Shown here in pieces: positions 7,204-14,044 of a stretch of 64,000 nt of DNA; positions within the stretch are counted from its first letter, which is position 1; each line of letters begins with the position of its first letter. Below the pieces are notes generated by a model that worked only from the letters and a program-made list of their open reading frames with translations, did no database searches and was not told where the DNA came from. Source of the DNA: Protofrankia sp963555925 (GTDB lineage: Bacteria > Actinomycetota > Actinomycetes > Frankiales > Frankiaceae); the NCBI GenBank assembly GCA_963555925.1, contig CAUVXJ010000010.1, positions 1 through 64,000 on the forward strand, in the 5' to 3' direction. Made by a program: the position numbers and the translations under genes.

Positions 7204-8438
7204 CAGCGCACCTGGACGGGCAGCCCGGCCAGGCCGCGCAGCACCAGGTTCGGCTTGTAGGTCGGCTCGGTGGAGCCGGGCAGGAGCCGCCGCACCCGGC
7301 GGACGATCGCGGTGAGCAGAACCTCCATCTCCAACCTCGCCAGCGGTGCGCCGAGGCAGTAGTGGATGCCCAGACTGAACGTGAGGTGACGGGCGGTGCC
7401 GGCTTCGTCGGTGTAGCGGGCGAGGTCGAGCTCATCGGGTCGATCGAAGGCCCGCGGGTCCCGGTTGGCGGAGCCGATGAGAAGCACGATGCCCTCACCC
7501 GGGGCAAAGGCATGTCCGCCGAGCATGAGCCCGCGGCGGGCTACCCGGGTGGTCATGTGCACCGGTGAGTCGTGGCGCAGCAGCTCGTCCACGGCGGGCG
7601 CGGCGAGCTCCGGGCGGGCCCGCAGGAGCTCCAGCTGATCGGGGTTCCGCAGCAGAGCCAGCAACCCGTTGCCGACCAGGTTGACCGTGGTCTCGTGTCC
7701 GGCTACGAGCAAGGTCACGCAGGTCGCGAGCATCTCCTGCGCGGTGAGGACGTCGCCGCGTTCCTGTACCGCACCGAGCTCGCTGACCAGGTCGGCGGCG
7801 GGCTCCGCACGCCTGCTGGCGATCAGGTGGGCGAAGTAGGCCAGCAGCTCGGCTGCGGCGTCGCTCCTGGCCGCCCGCTCCCGCTGGGTCAGCAGCAGAT
7901 CGGGGTCGAACCCGCGGGCCAGCGCGGGTGCGCACCGGTGGATGAGGCCGTGGTCGGCCGCGGGCACGCCCAGCAGTTCGCAGATGACCGTCAGCGGCAA
8001 CGGATAGGCCAGTGACTCGACCGCGTCCACCTCGCCGGCGGCCAGCGCCGCGTCGAGCAGTCCGTCGACGATCTGGGTGATGCGCGGTCGCAGGTCCAGC
8101 ACCCGCCTGGCGGTGAACGCCTTGCTGACCAGCCCGCGCAGCCGGGTGTGGTCGGGGGGATCCATCCACAGGAAGGACGCCGGCAGTTCGTGCTGGTCCA
8201 CGTCCGGGTGGAAGAGCTCCGCCTCGCCGGCATGGCTCCATGCCGGCTCCGACAGCGCGGCGGCGCACTCGGCGTATCGGGTCACCAGGTGTGGCCCGAG
8301 TGCGCTGCGGTACAGCGCCGTGGCCTCCCGTACAACGGCGTAGCGCGGGTAGGGATCAGCGCGGTGTGCCGGGTCGAAGCCATCGAACACCACGGTCGGT
8401 GGGTCGGCTACCGGCGGCCCGACTGCGGCTGGATTCAT
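7203..8438 (-). CDS. Cytochrome P450, 411 aa
   Basis: All P450 hallmarks are intact: I-helix A-G-H-E-T at 246-250, ExxR at E285/R288, and haem motif FSLGIHYCLG with C361. It resembles actinobacterial P450s that oxidise secondary metabolites or xenobiotics. ATG 8438 is chosen because GGAAAGG precedes it; an upstream in-frame start would add 26 residues without a ribosome site. It is the first gene of a two-P450 unit on the minus strand. Divergently, two tiny ORFs and a kinase-fold gene lie on the plus strand. Confidence 0.93.
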   Translation of the reverse strand: MNPAAVGPPVADPPTVVFDGFDPAHRADPYPRYAVVREATALYRSALGPHLVTRYAECAAALSEPAWSHAGEAELFHPDVDQHELPASFLWMDPPDHTRLRGLVSKAFTARRVLDLRPRITQIVDGLLDAALAAGEVDAVESLAYPLPLTVICELLGVPAADHGLIHRCAPALARGFDPDLLLTQRERAARSDAAAELLAYFAHLIASRRAEPAADLVSELGAVQERGDVLTAQEMLATCVTLLVAGHETTVNLVGNGLLALLRNPDQLELLRARPELAAPAVDELLRHDSPVHMTTRVARRGLMLGGHAFAPGEGIVLLIGSANRDPRAFDRPDELDLARYTDEAGTARHLTFSLGIHYCLGAPLARLEMEVLLTAIVRRVRRLLPGSTEPTYKPNLVLRGLAGLPVQVR

Positions 8439-8658
8439 GGCGTGACCTTTCCGAGGTCCGGAGGCGATGACAGGTCGTCGGGATTTCCTCGCGAATTCGT
8501 CGTCGACGATCCGCACGCTTCGCGGACCGCGGTCGGGCGCGAGGGAATGGTCGCGCAGTTGCCGCCGGAACGGTTGGCCCCACCATGAATCGGCGATGAA
8601 TTTCCCACCAACTCCGACGATGTCGACCGGGGCTGGGCGGCTGCCATTCGAAATCAGA
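8439..8658. other. Divergent intergenic region, 220 bp
   Basis: This space separates the P450 pair (minus) from the mini-ORFs (plus) and should hold both promoters. No convincing operator palindrome or RNA structure was found by eye, and open frames here look like chance. Confidence 0.3.
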
Positions 8659-8793
8659 ATGGATCAATCGAAAAATTGTCACGGCGGTGGCTGCTCCGGC
8701 TGCACCCTGAGCGGTACCTGCGGCACATGTATGCCGCTGGCCGCACTGTACCGCAAGGCGAAGGCTCCGCTGTCCATGTACTGCCAGCACTGA
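8659..8793 (+). CDS. Small Cys-rich ORF, 44 aa, unrecognised
   Basis: I do not recognise this peptide. It carries six Cys (positions 7, 12, 15, 21, 24, 42) with the pattern C-x4-C-x2-C-x5-C-x2-C, two His and many Gly in the first half, then a basic segment (LYRKAKAPL) and a C-terminal MYCQH. The paired CxxC motifs would suit metal or Fe-S binding, or a modified peptide. The ribosome site upstream is weak. Its TGA lies 13 bp before a second mini-ORF that has a strong ribosome site, so the two may be co-translated. Translation is not proven; codon choice is reasonable for the host. Confidence 0.45.
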   Translation: MDQSKNCHGGGCSGCTLSGTCGTCMPLAALYRKAKAPLSMYCQH

Positions 8794-8806
8794 AGGGAGG
8801 TAAGCC

Positions 8807-8926
8807 ATGACGTCGGTTTTTGTAGAAATCGTTTCCCGACCCGCCGACAACGAGATCGTCTTCATTGATGACGTGGACGCGCTTGTAGAATCTATCGAAG
8901 TGCAGTTGCAATGCTGGCGACGATAA
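8807..8926 (+). CDS. Small ORF, 39 aa, unrecognised, with strong ribosome-binding site
   Basis: AAGGGAGGT sits 5 bp before the ATG, one of the best Shine-Dalgarno matches in the window, which argues that this ORF is translated. The peptide starts MTSVFVEIVSRPADNEIVF, has an acidic middle (IDDVDALVES) and ends QLQCWRR, a Cys-Trp-Arg-Arg tail after an acidic leader-like region. That layout is reminiscent of ribosomal-peptide precursors, yet no known maturation enzyme family besides the nearby P450s and kinase-fold protein is visible. It could equally be a small regulatory protein. Confidence 0.5.
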   Translation: MTSVFVEIVSRPADNEIVFIDDVDALVESIEVQLQCWRR

Positions 8927-8927
8927 T

Positions 8928-9005
8928 CCGTACTAGCCAGAAGCCGTACTAGCCAGGTGGACGCTGGGCCGCTCCGATAGCGGGTATGTCGGTGCGGCCC
9001 AGCGT
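8928..9005 (+). terminator. 13-bp direct repeat followed by a 12-bp perfect hairpin before the kinase-fold gene
   Basis: CCGTACTAGCCAG occurs twice (8928-8940, 8944-8956). Next, ACGCTGGGCCGC (8961-8972) pairs perfectly with GCGGCCCAGCGT (8994-9005) around a 21-nt loop and is followed by GTTATCT. The hairpin lies between the 39-aa ORF and the phosphotransferase gene and could act as terminator or attenuator. Confidence 0.5.
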
Positions 9006-9026
9006 GTTATCTGTATGGGGGAACAC

Positions 9027-9845
9027 GTGTCCATGCCACGTATTCACTGGGACGACCTTCCCGGGACCGTCCGCAGCGTCATCCAGGAGCATACAGGGCC
9101 TGCGCGGGAGGTGAAAACGGTTGCGGGTGGAGTCAACTCCGGGATTGCTGTGATCATCCGTACGTCCACGCAGAAGATCTTCGTAAAAGGCGTACGATCC
9201 GATCATTCTCAGGTCCGTACCCAGCAACGAGAAGCGGAGATCAATCCGTATATCCTCCAGGTCGGCCCCAGGATGTTCTGGCAGGTCGAGGTCGGCGGCT
9301 GGAACGTCCTAGGATTCGAACACGTCCAAGGGAGACACGCTGATTACTCCCTAGGATCTCCCGATCTCCCGATCTCCCGATCTCCCGATCTTCCGAAAGT
9401 TGCCGAAATCGTGCGGCTACTCGGGCATATTCCCTGTCCGGTCCTTCCGTTGAAGCGCGTTGAACAACGCTGGGCCGGCTTCGCGGACAAATTGATGTTG
9501 GAACTCCTGGAAGGTGACTATTTGCTACACACTGACCTCGCACCGCACAACATACTGGTCAACGGCAGGGCACATCTGATCGACTGGGCCTGGCCGACCC
9601 GCGGACCGGCGTGGGTTGATGTGGCGCTCCTTGTCGTGCACCTGATCGATGCCGGTCACACTCCGGCCCAGGCCGCGGACTGGGTACAGCAGTTCCCTTC
9701 GTGGCAGCATGCTTCCGTGGAGGCCATCGATGCATTCACGGCAGCAAACTGCCGAATGTGGCAGGAGATCGCACAGAACGATCCCGTACCTTGGAAGAAG
9801 CAGATGGCCGCGGCTGCACAGCTGTGGATGAAATACCGTTTGTAG
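9027..9845 (+). CDS. Aminoglycoside phosphotransferase-fold protein (APH/choline kinase-like), about 272 aa
   Basis: The kinase-like core is visible as HTDLAPHNILV (catalytic loop with Asp and Asn) and LIDWAWPTRGP (metal-binding Asp). The family phosphorylates small molecules, drugs or peptides; the substrate here is unknown. The N-lobe contains an invariant-like Lys (KIFVKG). Starts at 9015, 9027 and 9033 are in frame; GTG 9027 sits 5 bp after GGGGG and is preferred weakly. A tandem 8-nt array at 9355-9394 lies inside the frame and encodes the Ser-Pro-Asp-Leu-Pro repeat. It follows two mini-ORFs on the same strand and may act on one of them. Confidence 0.8.
   Translation: MSMPRIHWDDLPGTVRSVIQEHTGPAREVKTVAGGVNSGIAVIIRTSTQKIFVKGVRSDHSQVRTQQREAEINPYILQVGPRMFWQVEVGGWNVLGFEHVQGRHADYSLGSPDLPISRSPDLPKVAEIVRLLGHIPCPVLPLKRVEQRWAGFADKLMLELLEGDYLLHTDLAPHNILVNGRAHLIDWAWPTRGPAWVDVALLVVHLIDAGHTPAQAADWVQQFPSWQHASVEAIDAFTAANCRMWQEIAQNDPVPWKKQMAAAAQLWMKYRL
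9355..9394. repeat. 8-nt tandem repeat (GATCTCCC)4 plus one variant, inside a coding region
   Basis: Four perfect GATCTCCC units (9355-9386) and one GATCTTCC unit lie within the phosphotransferase gene. Eight is not a multiple of three, so gain or loss of one unit would shift the frame; only changes of three units keep it. This is the structure of a contingency (phase-variable) locus. Confidence 0.85.
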
Positions 9846-9871
9846 CCGCTCGGTGAAACCTGAACATTCGA

Positions 9872-10057
9872 TCAGGTTTCATCGAGGGCATCGTTGACAT
9901 CGCCTTCGTCCACATCATCGATCTTCAGATGTTCGAGAATTTTCGACATGCGAAGTTCAGATTTTACGCTCGCTCTGTGAAGCTTGTAGAGGGTGTCTCC
10001 ATATCCGCCTTCGATTTCCACCAAGAAATCTTCAAAAGTTATGATTCGACGTTCCAA
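9872..10057 (-). CDS. Small hypothetical protein, about 61 aa
   Basis: A short frame opening with TTG and preceded by an in-frame TGA, so no longer start is available. The product is acidic at its end (KIDDVDEGDVNDALDET) and rich in Ile, Leu and Glu, with a helical look and lower GC codon use than neighbours. It might be a genuine small protein or the remnant of a larger gene, since a transposase wreck lies 90 bp upstream of its start. It converges on the phosphotransferase gene, 26 bp apart. Confidence 0.35.
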   Translation of the reverse strand: MERRIITFEDFLVEIEGGYGDTLYKLHRASVKSELRMSKILEHLKIDDVDEGDVNDALDET

Positions 10058-10145
10058 AGTTTGTAGATGTCACGTTTTCCCCGTGGTGCCGGTCGGTGCG
10101 GGTAAGAAAGAAACCGCTGGCGGGTATTCTACCAGTTACAGCGGA

Positions 10146-10191
10146 GTCAGGCGGTCACGTCGCGGCGGGCGAGGCTGACCGCGCCGAGGAC
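10146..10191. repeat. 46-bp duplicate of the 3' end of the ABC permease gene at 13225-13270
   Basis: Positions 10146-10191 are identical to 13225-13270, which encode the last residues (VSLARRDVTA) and stop of the ABC-2 permease. Here the copy is joined to the broken transposase, so it is out of context and marks an old recombination or insertion junction. Confidence 0.8.
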
Positions 10192-10680
10192 CCCGTCGCG
10201 ACTCCGATCGTGGGGATCCCCCGCACCAGCGGCAGCAGCGCTTGGCTGTCGTGCAGGTTCGCCGCCGAGACCCCCACGACCAACGGCAGCCCGTTCCCGT
10301 CCGACAGAGCACGGATCTTCGAGCCGGGTTTGCCGCGATCGCCCGGGTTCGGACCCGTCAGCGGACCCCCCCTTTTTTGCCCGCAGGCTCGCCACGTCCA
10401 CGATCACCGACGACCAGTCGACGTCGCCCGAGCCGCCGTGCACGTCCAGCACCACCCGGTGCAGCCGCGACCACACCCCCGCCTTCGTCCAGGCATGGAA
10501 CCGGCGGTGCGCGGTCGGCCGGGACACCCCGAACTCCTCGGGCAGCTGCCGCCACGAACAGCCCGCGGTCAACACGTAGACGACCGCGGTGAACACCGCC
10601 CGGTCCTCCACCGACGCTGACCTGCTGGTCCGGGTGTTCGCGGACAGGCTGTCCGGGCGCGCAAGCAGACGTGTCACCAC
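10192..10680 (-). pseudogene. IS5-type transposase remnant
   Basis: The reverse strand encodes VEDRAVFTAVVYVL, CSWRQLPEEFGVSR and HRRFHAWTKAGVWSRLH, the OrfA part of IS5-group transposases. After LRAKKGG the frame changes at a run of six A and seven G (minus strand); the continuation with LTGPNPGDRGKPGSK and VVGVSAANLHDSQALLPLV lies in another frame, as in two-ORF members that use slippage. The N-terminus before VEDRAVF is not family-like, and the C-terminal catalytic part stops abruptly at the 46-bp permease duplicate. The element is therefore truncated at both ends and unlikely to move. Confidence 0.8.
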
Positions 10681-10876
10681 GTACTGATTGTCGCGGTGAT
10701 CTCACCGGAAATGATCACGTGGCGGCCAACACGGACTGTGACGCCACCAAGGTGATGGTTTCGGCCCCCCTGGGGTTGTCAACGCTATCCCTGAGATGCC
10801 TGGCATGGGCAAAGGTCATCGCCGAACCTAATGAACAGCCAAAAATGGTTACCTTTTACGACCGAAGGGGTGCACT
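10681..10876. other. Intergenic region upstream of the repeat-protein gene
   Basis: These 196 bp hold the promoter side of the secreted repeat protein. GAAGGGG at about 10864-10870 lies just before the two adjacent ATG codons at 10877 and 10880. No terminal inverted repeat of the broken IS could be identified here. Confidence 0.3.
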
Positions 10877-12212
10877 ATGATGCACGGCGTATCCCACAAA
10901 CGCCGCCACCTGCAGCGGGCCGTCATGGTCGCCGTCGCCCCCATATTTGCTCTGGTCCTGGTCGGGACCGCTGTCGCAGACGGCGGTACACCATCCGCCG
11001 CTGCGGCCACCGCCGTTTCTTCTCCGCCCTCCGGCGAGCCCTTGGATGTCGACCCCGCAGTCCTGTCAGGTGCAACCGCCCCACATTGGACGGTTGTGCC
11101 CGTTACCTGTGCGGATGGCAGCAAGCCGCCGTGTGGCGGACCCAGCGTTACGAGGTGTAAGGACGGTAGTCAGCCGCCGTGCGACCGGCCGCCGGATCCG
11201 CCGAAGCTGACGTTCCACCCGCCGAATCAACCGAAGTGCGAGGACGGTAGTCAGCCGCCGTGTGGCGGAACGGGCGATACGACGTGCGATAACGGTAGGC
11301 CGCCGCCGTGTGGCNNNNNNNNNNNNNNNNNNNNNNNNNNNNNNNNNNNNNNNNNNNNNNNNNNNNNNNNNNNNNNNNNNNNNNNNNNNNNNNNNNNNNN
11401 NNNNNNNNNNNNNNNNNNNNNNNNNNNNNNNNNNNNNNNNNNNNNNNNNNNNNNNNNNNNNNNNNNNNNNNNNNNNNNNNNNNNNNNNNNNNNNNNNNNN
11501 NNNNNNNNNNNNNNNNNNNNNNNNNNNNNNNNNNNNNNNNNNNNNNNNNNNNNNNNNNNNNNNNNNNNNNNNNNNNNNNNNNNNNNNNNNNNNNNNNNNN
11601 NNNNNNNNNNNNNNNNNNNNNNNNNNNNNNNNNNNNNNNNNNNNNNNNNNNNNNNNNNNNNNNNNNNNNNNNNNNNNNNNNNNNNNNNNNNNNNNNNNNN
11701 NNNNNNNNNNNNNNNNNNNNNNNNNNNNNNNNNNNNNNNNNNNNNNNNNNNNNNNNNNNNNNNNNNNNNNNNNNNNNNNNNNNNNNNNNNNNNNNNNNNN
11801 NNNNNNNNNNNNNNNNNNNNNNNNNNNNNNNNNNNNNNNNNNNNNNNNNNNNNNNNNNNNNNNNNNNNNNNNNNNNNNNNNNNNNNNNNNNNNNNNNNNN
11901 NNNNNNNNNNNNNNNNAAACGTGCGATAACGGTAGCCCGCCGCCGTGTGGCGAAACGTGCGAGGACGGTAGTCAGCCGCCGTGTGGCGAAACGTGCGATA
12001 ACGGTAGCCCGCCGCCGTGTGGCGAAACGTGCGAGGACGGTAGTCAGCCGCCGTGTGAGGTCCCACCGGTCCCACCGGTCCCACCGGTCCCACCGGTCCC
12101 ACCGGTCCCACCGGTCCCACCGGCTCCACCGGTCCCACCGGCTCCACCGGTCCCACCGGCTCCACCGGTCCCACCGGCGCCGCTGGACCGCGACCCCTGG
12201 TTCACCGGTTGA
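10877..12212 (+). CDS. Secreted Cys/Pro-rich tandem-repeat protein, split by an assembly gap
   Basis: The N-terminus is a signal peptide (basic MMHGVSHKRRHLQR, hydrophobic core, cleavage likely after AVA). Then come 12-residue units of the type C-x-D/N-G-S-x-P-P-C-G, alternating TCDNGSPPPCGE and TCEDGSQPPCGE, each with two Cys. After the gap at 11315-11916 the repeats continue and pass into a Pro-Val-Pro tail ending DPWFTG before TGA 12210-12212. The two parts are in different frames as numbered, because the run of 602 N is probably an arbitrary length. The gene lies 43 bp before an L,D-transpeptidase gene and is probably co-transcribed. The Cys pairs could form disulphides or bind metal; a wall-surface role is inferred. 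Confidence 0.75.
11315..11916. other. Assembly gap, 602 N
   Basis: Unknown bases lie within the Cys-rich repeat gene. Both flanks hold the same repeat unit, so the gap is most likely a collapsed repeat and its true length is unknown. Confidence 0.99.
11919..12180. repeat. 36/72-bp Cys-unit repeats followed by 9-bp CCCACCGGT-type repeats
   Basis: From 11919 to about 12056 four 36-bp units alternate in two versions, giving a 72-bp higher-order period. From 12059 to 12180 a 9-bp unit (GTCCCACCG, later GCTCCACCG) recurs over a dozen times and encodes the Val/Ala-Pro-Pro tail. All periods are multiples of three, so copy-number change keeps the frame. Confidence 0.9.
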
Positions 12213-12255
12213 CCGCTTGCTGAAAGCCCTACCGAAACTCGCCTGAGGAGCATCA

Positions 12256-12999
12256 ATGAATTTCACGGTCAAGGTGCGGCGGGTGGTAACCGCCGCACCA
12301 ACCGTGGCCACGGCGGCCATCCTGGCACTGTCGGTGGTCTGCATCCCTGCTGCACGGGCACAACAGCCCGAGGCTGGTACGGGAGCACCCCCGCCCCCGA
12401 AGACCGTGACGTTGGCGGCGCCGGTGGCCCCGGCCCCGATTGCGGTCTACAGCCAACCGGACGCAGGTGCACCGGAACGCATGCTCGACGCCATTCGCCG
12501 GTGGGGAGCGCCAACCACCCTGCTGGTCACGGAAAATCGGAACGAGTGGCTGAAAGTGTTGCTCCCCGTGAGACCCAACGGTAGCTCCGGTTGGGTACGC
12601 ACCCGTGACATGCGTCTTTCTGGCACCAACATGGCCGTCGATGTCTCACTGGATACCCGCACGCTGACCGCGTTCCGTGACGGTAACGTTTTGCTGACCG
12701 CACCGGTCGCCATCGGTAAGCCGGAAAATCCCACGCCCACGGGGCTGTTCACCGTCACCGAGCTGCTGCAACCACCTACTCCGAACGGCCCCTACGGCAA
12801 GTATGCATTCGGGCTTTCGGGCTATTCTCCGAACCTGACCAGCTTCAACGGGGGAGACGGGCAGATCGGTCTGCACGGCACGAATGACCCTGCCAAGCTC
12901 GGCCAGGCCATCAGCAGTGGCTGCATCCGCGTCAGCAACGACGTCATCACCCAGCTGGCTGATCTCCTCCCGCTTGGCGTCCCTGTCCAGGTCCACTGA
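12256..12999 (+). CDS. L,D-transpeptidase (YkuD domain), secreted, 247 aa
   Basis: The catalytic motif H-G-T-N at 207-210 and S-S-G-C-I-R-V-S-N at 220-228, with C223 as nucleophile, identifies a YkuD L,D-transpeptidase, which makes 3-3 crosslinks in peptidoglycan or attaches proteins to it. A signal peptide covers about residues 1-35 (ending AARA), followed by a Pro-rich linker and an SH3-like segment at about 60-120 (WGAPTTLLVTENRNEWLKV). GAGGAG precedes the ATG. It follows the Cys/Pro repeat protein by 43 bp, which raises the idea that this enzyme anchors or crosslinks that protein. Confidence 0.92.
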   Translation: MNFTVKVRRVVTAAPTVATAAILALSVVCIPAARAQQPEAGTGAPPPPKTVTLAAPVAPAPIAVYSQPDAGAPERMLDAIRRWGAPTTLLVTENRNEWLKVLLPVRPNGSSGWVRTRDMRLSGTNMAVDVSLDTRTLTAFRDGNVLLTAPVAIGKPENPTPTGLFTVTELLQPPTPNGPYGKYAFGLSGYSPNLTSFNGGDGQIGLHGTNDPAKLGQAISSGCIRVSNDVITQLADLLPLGVPVQVH

Positions 13000-13100
13000 C
13001 TCCGTCCTTCGCATGTGCGTGTTGTAGAGGGAATGGTCCCCGCTCGAGCCGGCGCAAGGGCTGATTCAAGCGGTCAAGGCGACCATCGCCCGTAGTTGCT

Positions 13101-13175
13101 TTAGAGCGCCCCGCGACGCCGCGTCCCCTATTGCCGGGCGCTCTTAACGTAACCTTTCGCGGCCGGGCGCTCTTA
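13101..13175. repeat. Family-1 palindromic repeat, internally deleted remnant (copy A) plus a terminal fragment
   Basis: TTAGAGCGCC is joined directly to CCGCGACGCCGCGTCCCC and TATTGCCGGGCGCTCTTAA, so both ends of the repeat are present without its middle (13101-13146). A second terminal piece, GGCCGGGCGCTCTTA, follows at 13161-13175. It lies between the transpeptidase and the ABC permease gene. Confidence 0.75.
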
Positions 13176-13225
13176 TCTGGCAGAAGAGGCGGACGAGCGG
13201 GCTGAGGAAGGCGGCTCGGTTGCGG

Positions 13226-14044
13226 TCAGGCGGTCACGTCGCGGCGGGCGAGGCTGACCGCGCCGAGGACGGCGGCAATCAGGGCGTACCCGGTGCCGAC
13301 GGCCAGGGCGGAACCGTACGAGGCGTCGACCACCCCGCCTCGTCCCACCGCGTCGAACACGAGACCGGGGAAGACCCCGGTTGCGCCGCTCCAGGCGTTC
13401 TGGACGATGTGCTCGACCGGGAACATCCAGGCGATGCCGATCGCGAGGGCGACGGTGGTGGACCGCAGCAGGATGCCCAGCGTGGTCCCGACCAGCGCAA
13501 AGAACACCGTTCCCACCAGGGCGTTGAGGTAGTTGTCGGCGGCTTCGCGCAGCGCTGCGCCCGTCCACCACTGTGATGTGTCGATACCGCGTACCTGGCT
13601 CATGACCAGCGCCGTGGCAACGCTCAGCATCAGTGCGACGAGCAGTGCGGCGGCAAGGGCCGAGAACATGGCGCCCAGCCGTCCACCGAGCCAGCCCAGA
13701 CGGCGGGGTTCCCGCAGGAAGAGCGTGCGCAGGGTTCCCTGACCGTATTCGTTGGTCATACTCACGGCGAACACGACGAAGGCCAGCAGTCCGATGAACG
13801 TCGTCCCGCCCACGAACCCCAGCGTCGGCCCGGCCGGGGCGGCGAGCTGGGCCAGCGTGACCTGAAAGCCCGAGCCCCTCGCGGTGACGGTGAGGTCAGG
13901 GGTTGCATGCGCGAGCGCGTACGCGAGCACGGTCGCCAGCACGCTCAGCGCCCCGATCACTCCCATCGCAGCAAGAGTGCTCGGCCGGCGCAGTTTGATC
14001 ATTTCGGCCCGGTAGGCGCGGGCCACCGTGGTGGCGACGTTCAT
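13226..14044 (-). CDS. ABC-2 type transporter permease, 272 aa
   Basis: It has about six hydrophobic segments (for example TLAAMGVIGALSVLATVLAYA near the N-terminus and IGLLAFVVFAVSM mid-protein), the cytoplasmic start AYRAEMIKLRR and the segment NEYGQGTLRTLFL, all typical of ABC-2 exporters in the membrane. Its start overlaps the ATPase stop by 4 bp. The final 46 bp including the stop occur a second time at 10146-10191. With the two-component genes upstream it forms a four-gene minus-strand unit resembling peptide-antibiotic or drug sensing and efflux modules. The substrate is unknown. Confidence 0.9.
   Translation of the reverse strand: MNVATTVARAYRAEMIKLRRPSTLAAMGVIGALSVLATVLAYALAHATPDLTVTARGSGFQVTLAQLAAPAGPTLGFVGGTTFIGLLAFVVFAVSMTNEYGQGTLRTLFLREPRRLGWLGGRLGAMFSALAAALLVALMLSVATALVMSQVRGIDTSQWWTGAALREAADNYLNALVGTVFFALVGTTLGILLRSTTVALAIGIAWMFPVEHIVQNAWSGATGVFPGLVFDAVGRGGVVDASYGSALAVGTGYALIAAVLGAVSLARRDVTA

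Noticed and set aside
5882..8926. Firm assignment of the P450 pair and 39-aa ORF as a ribosomal-peptide cluster
   Set aside because: The P450s look like ordinary actinobacterial types and are divergently transcribed from the mini-ORFs; the link is kept as a hypothesis only.
12447..13014. Antisense frames over the L,D-transpeptidase gene
   Set aside because: No motifs; the sense strand has an unambiguous YkuD active site.
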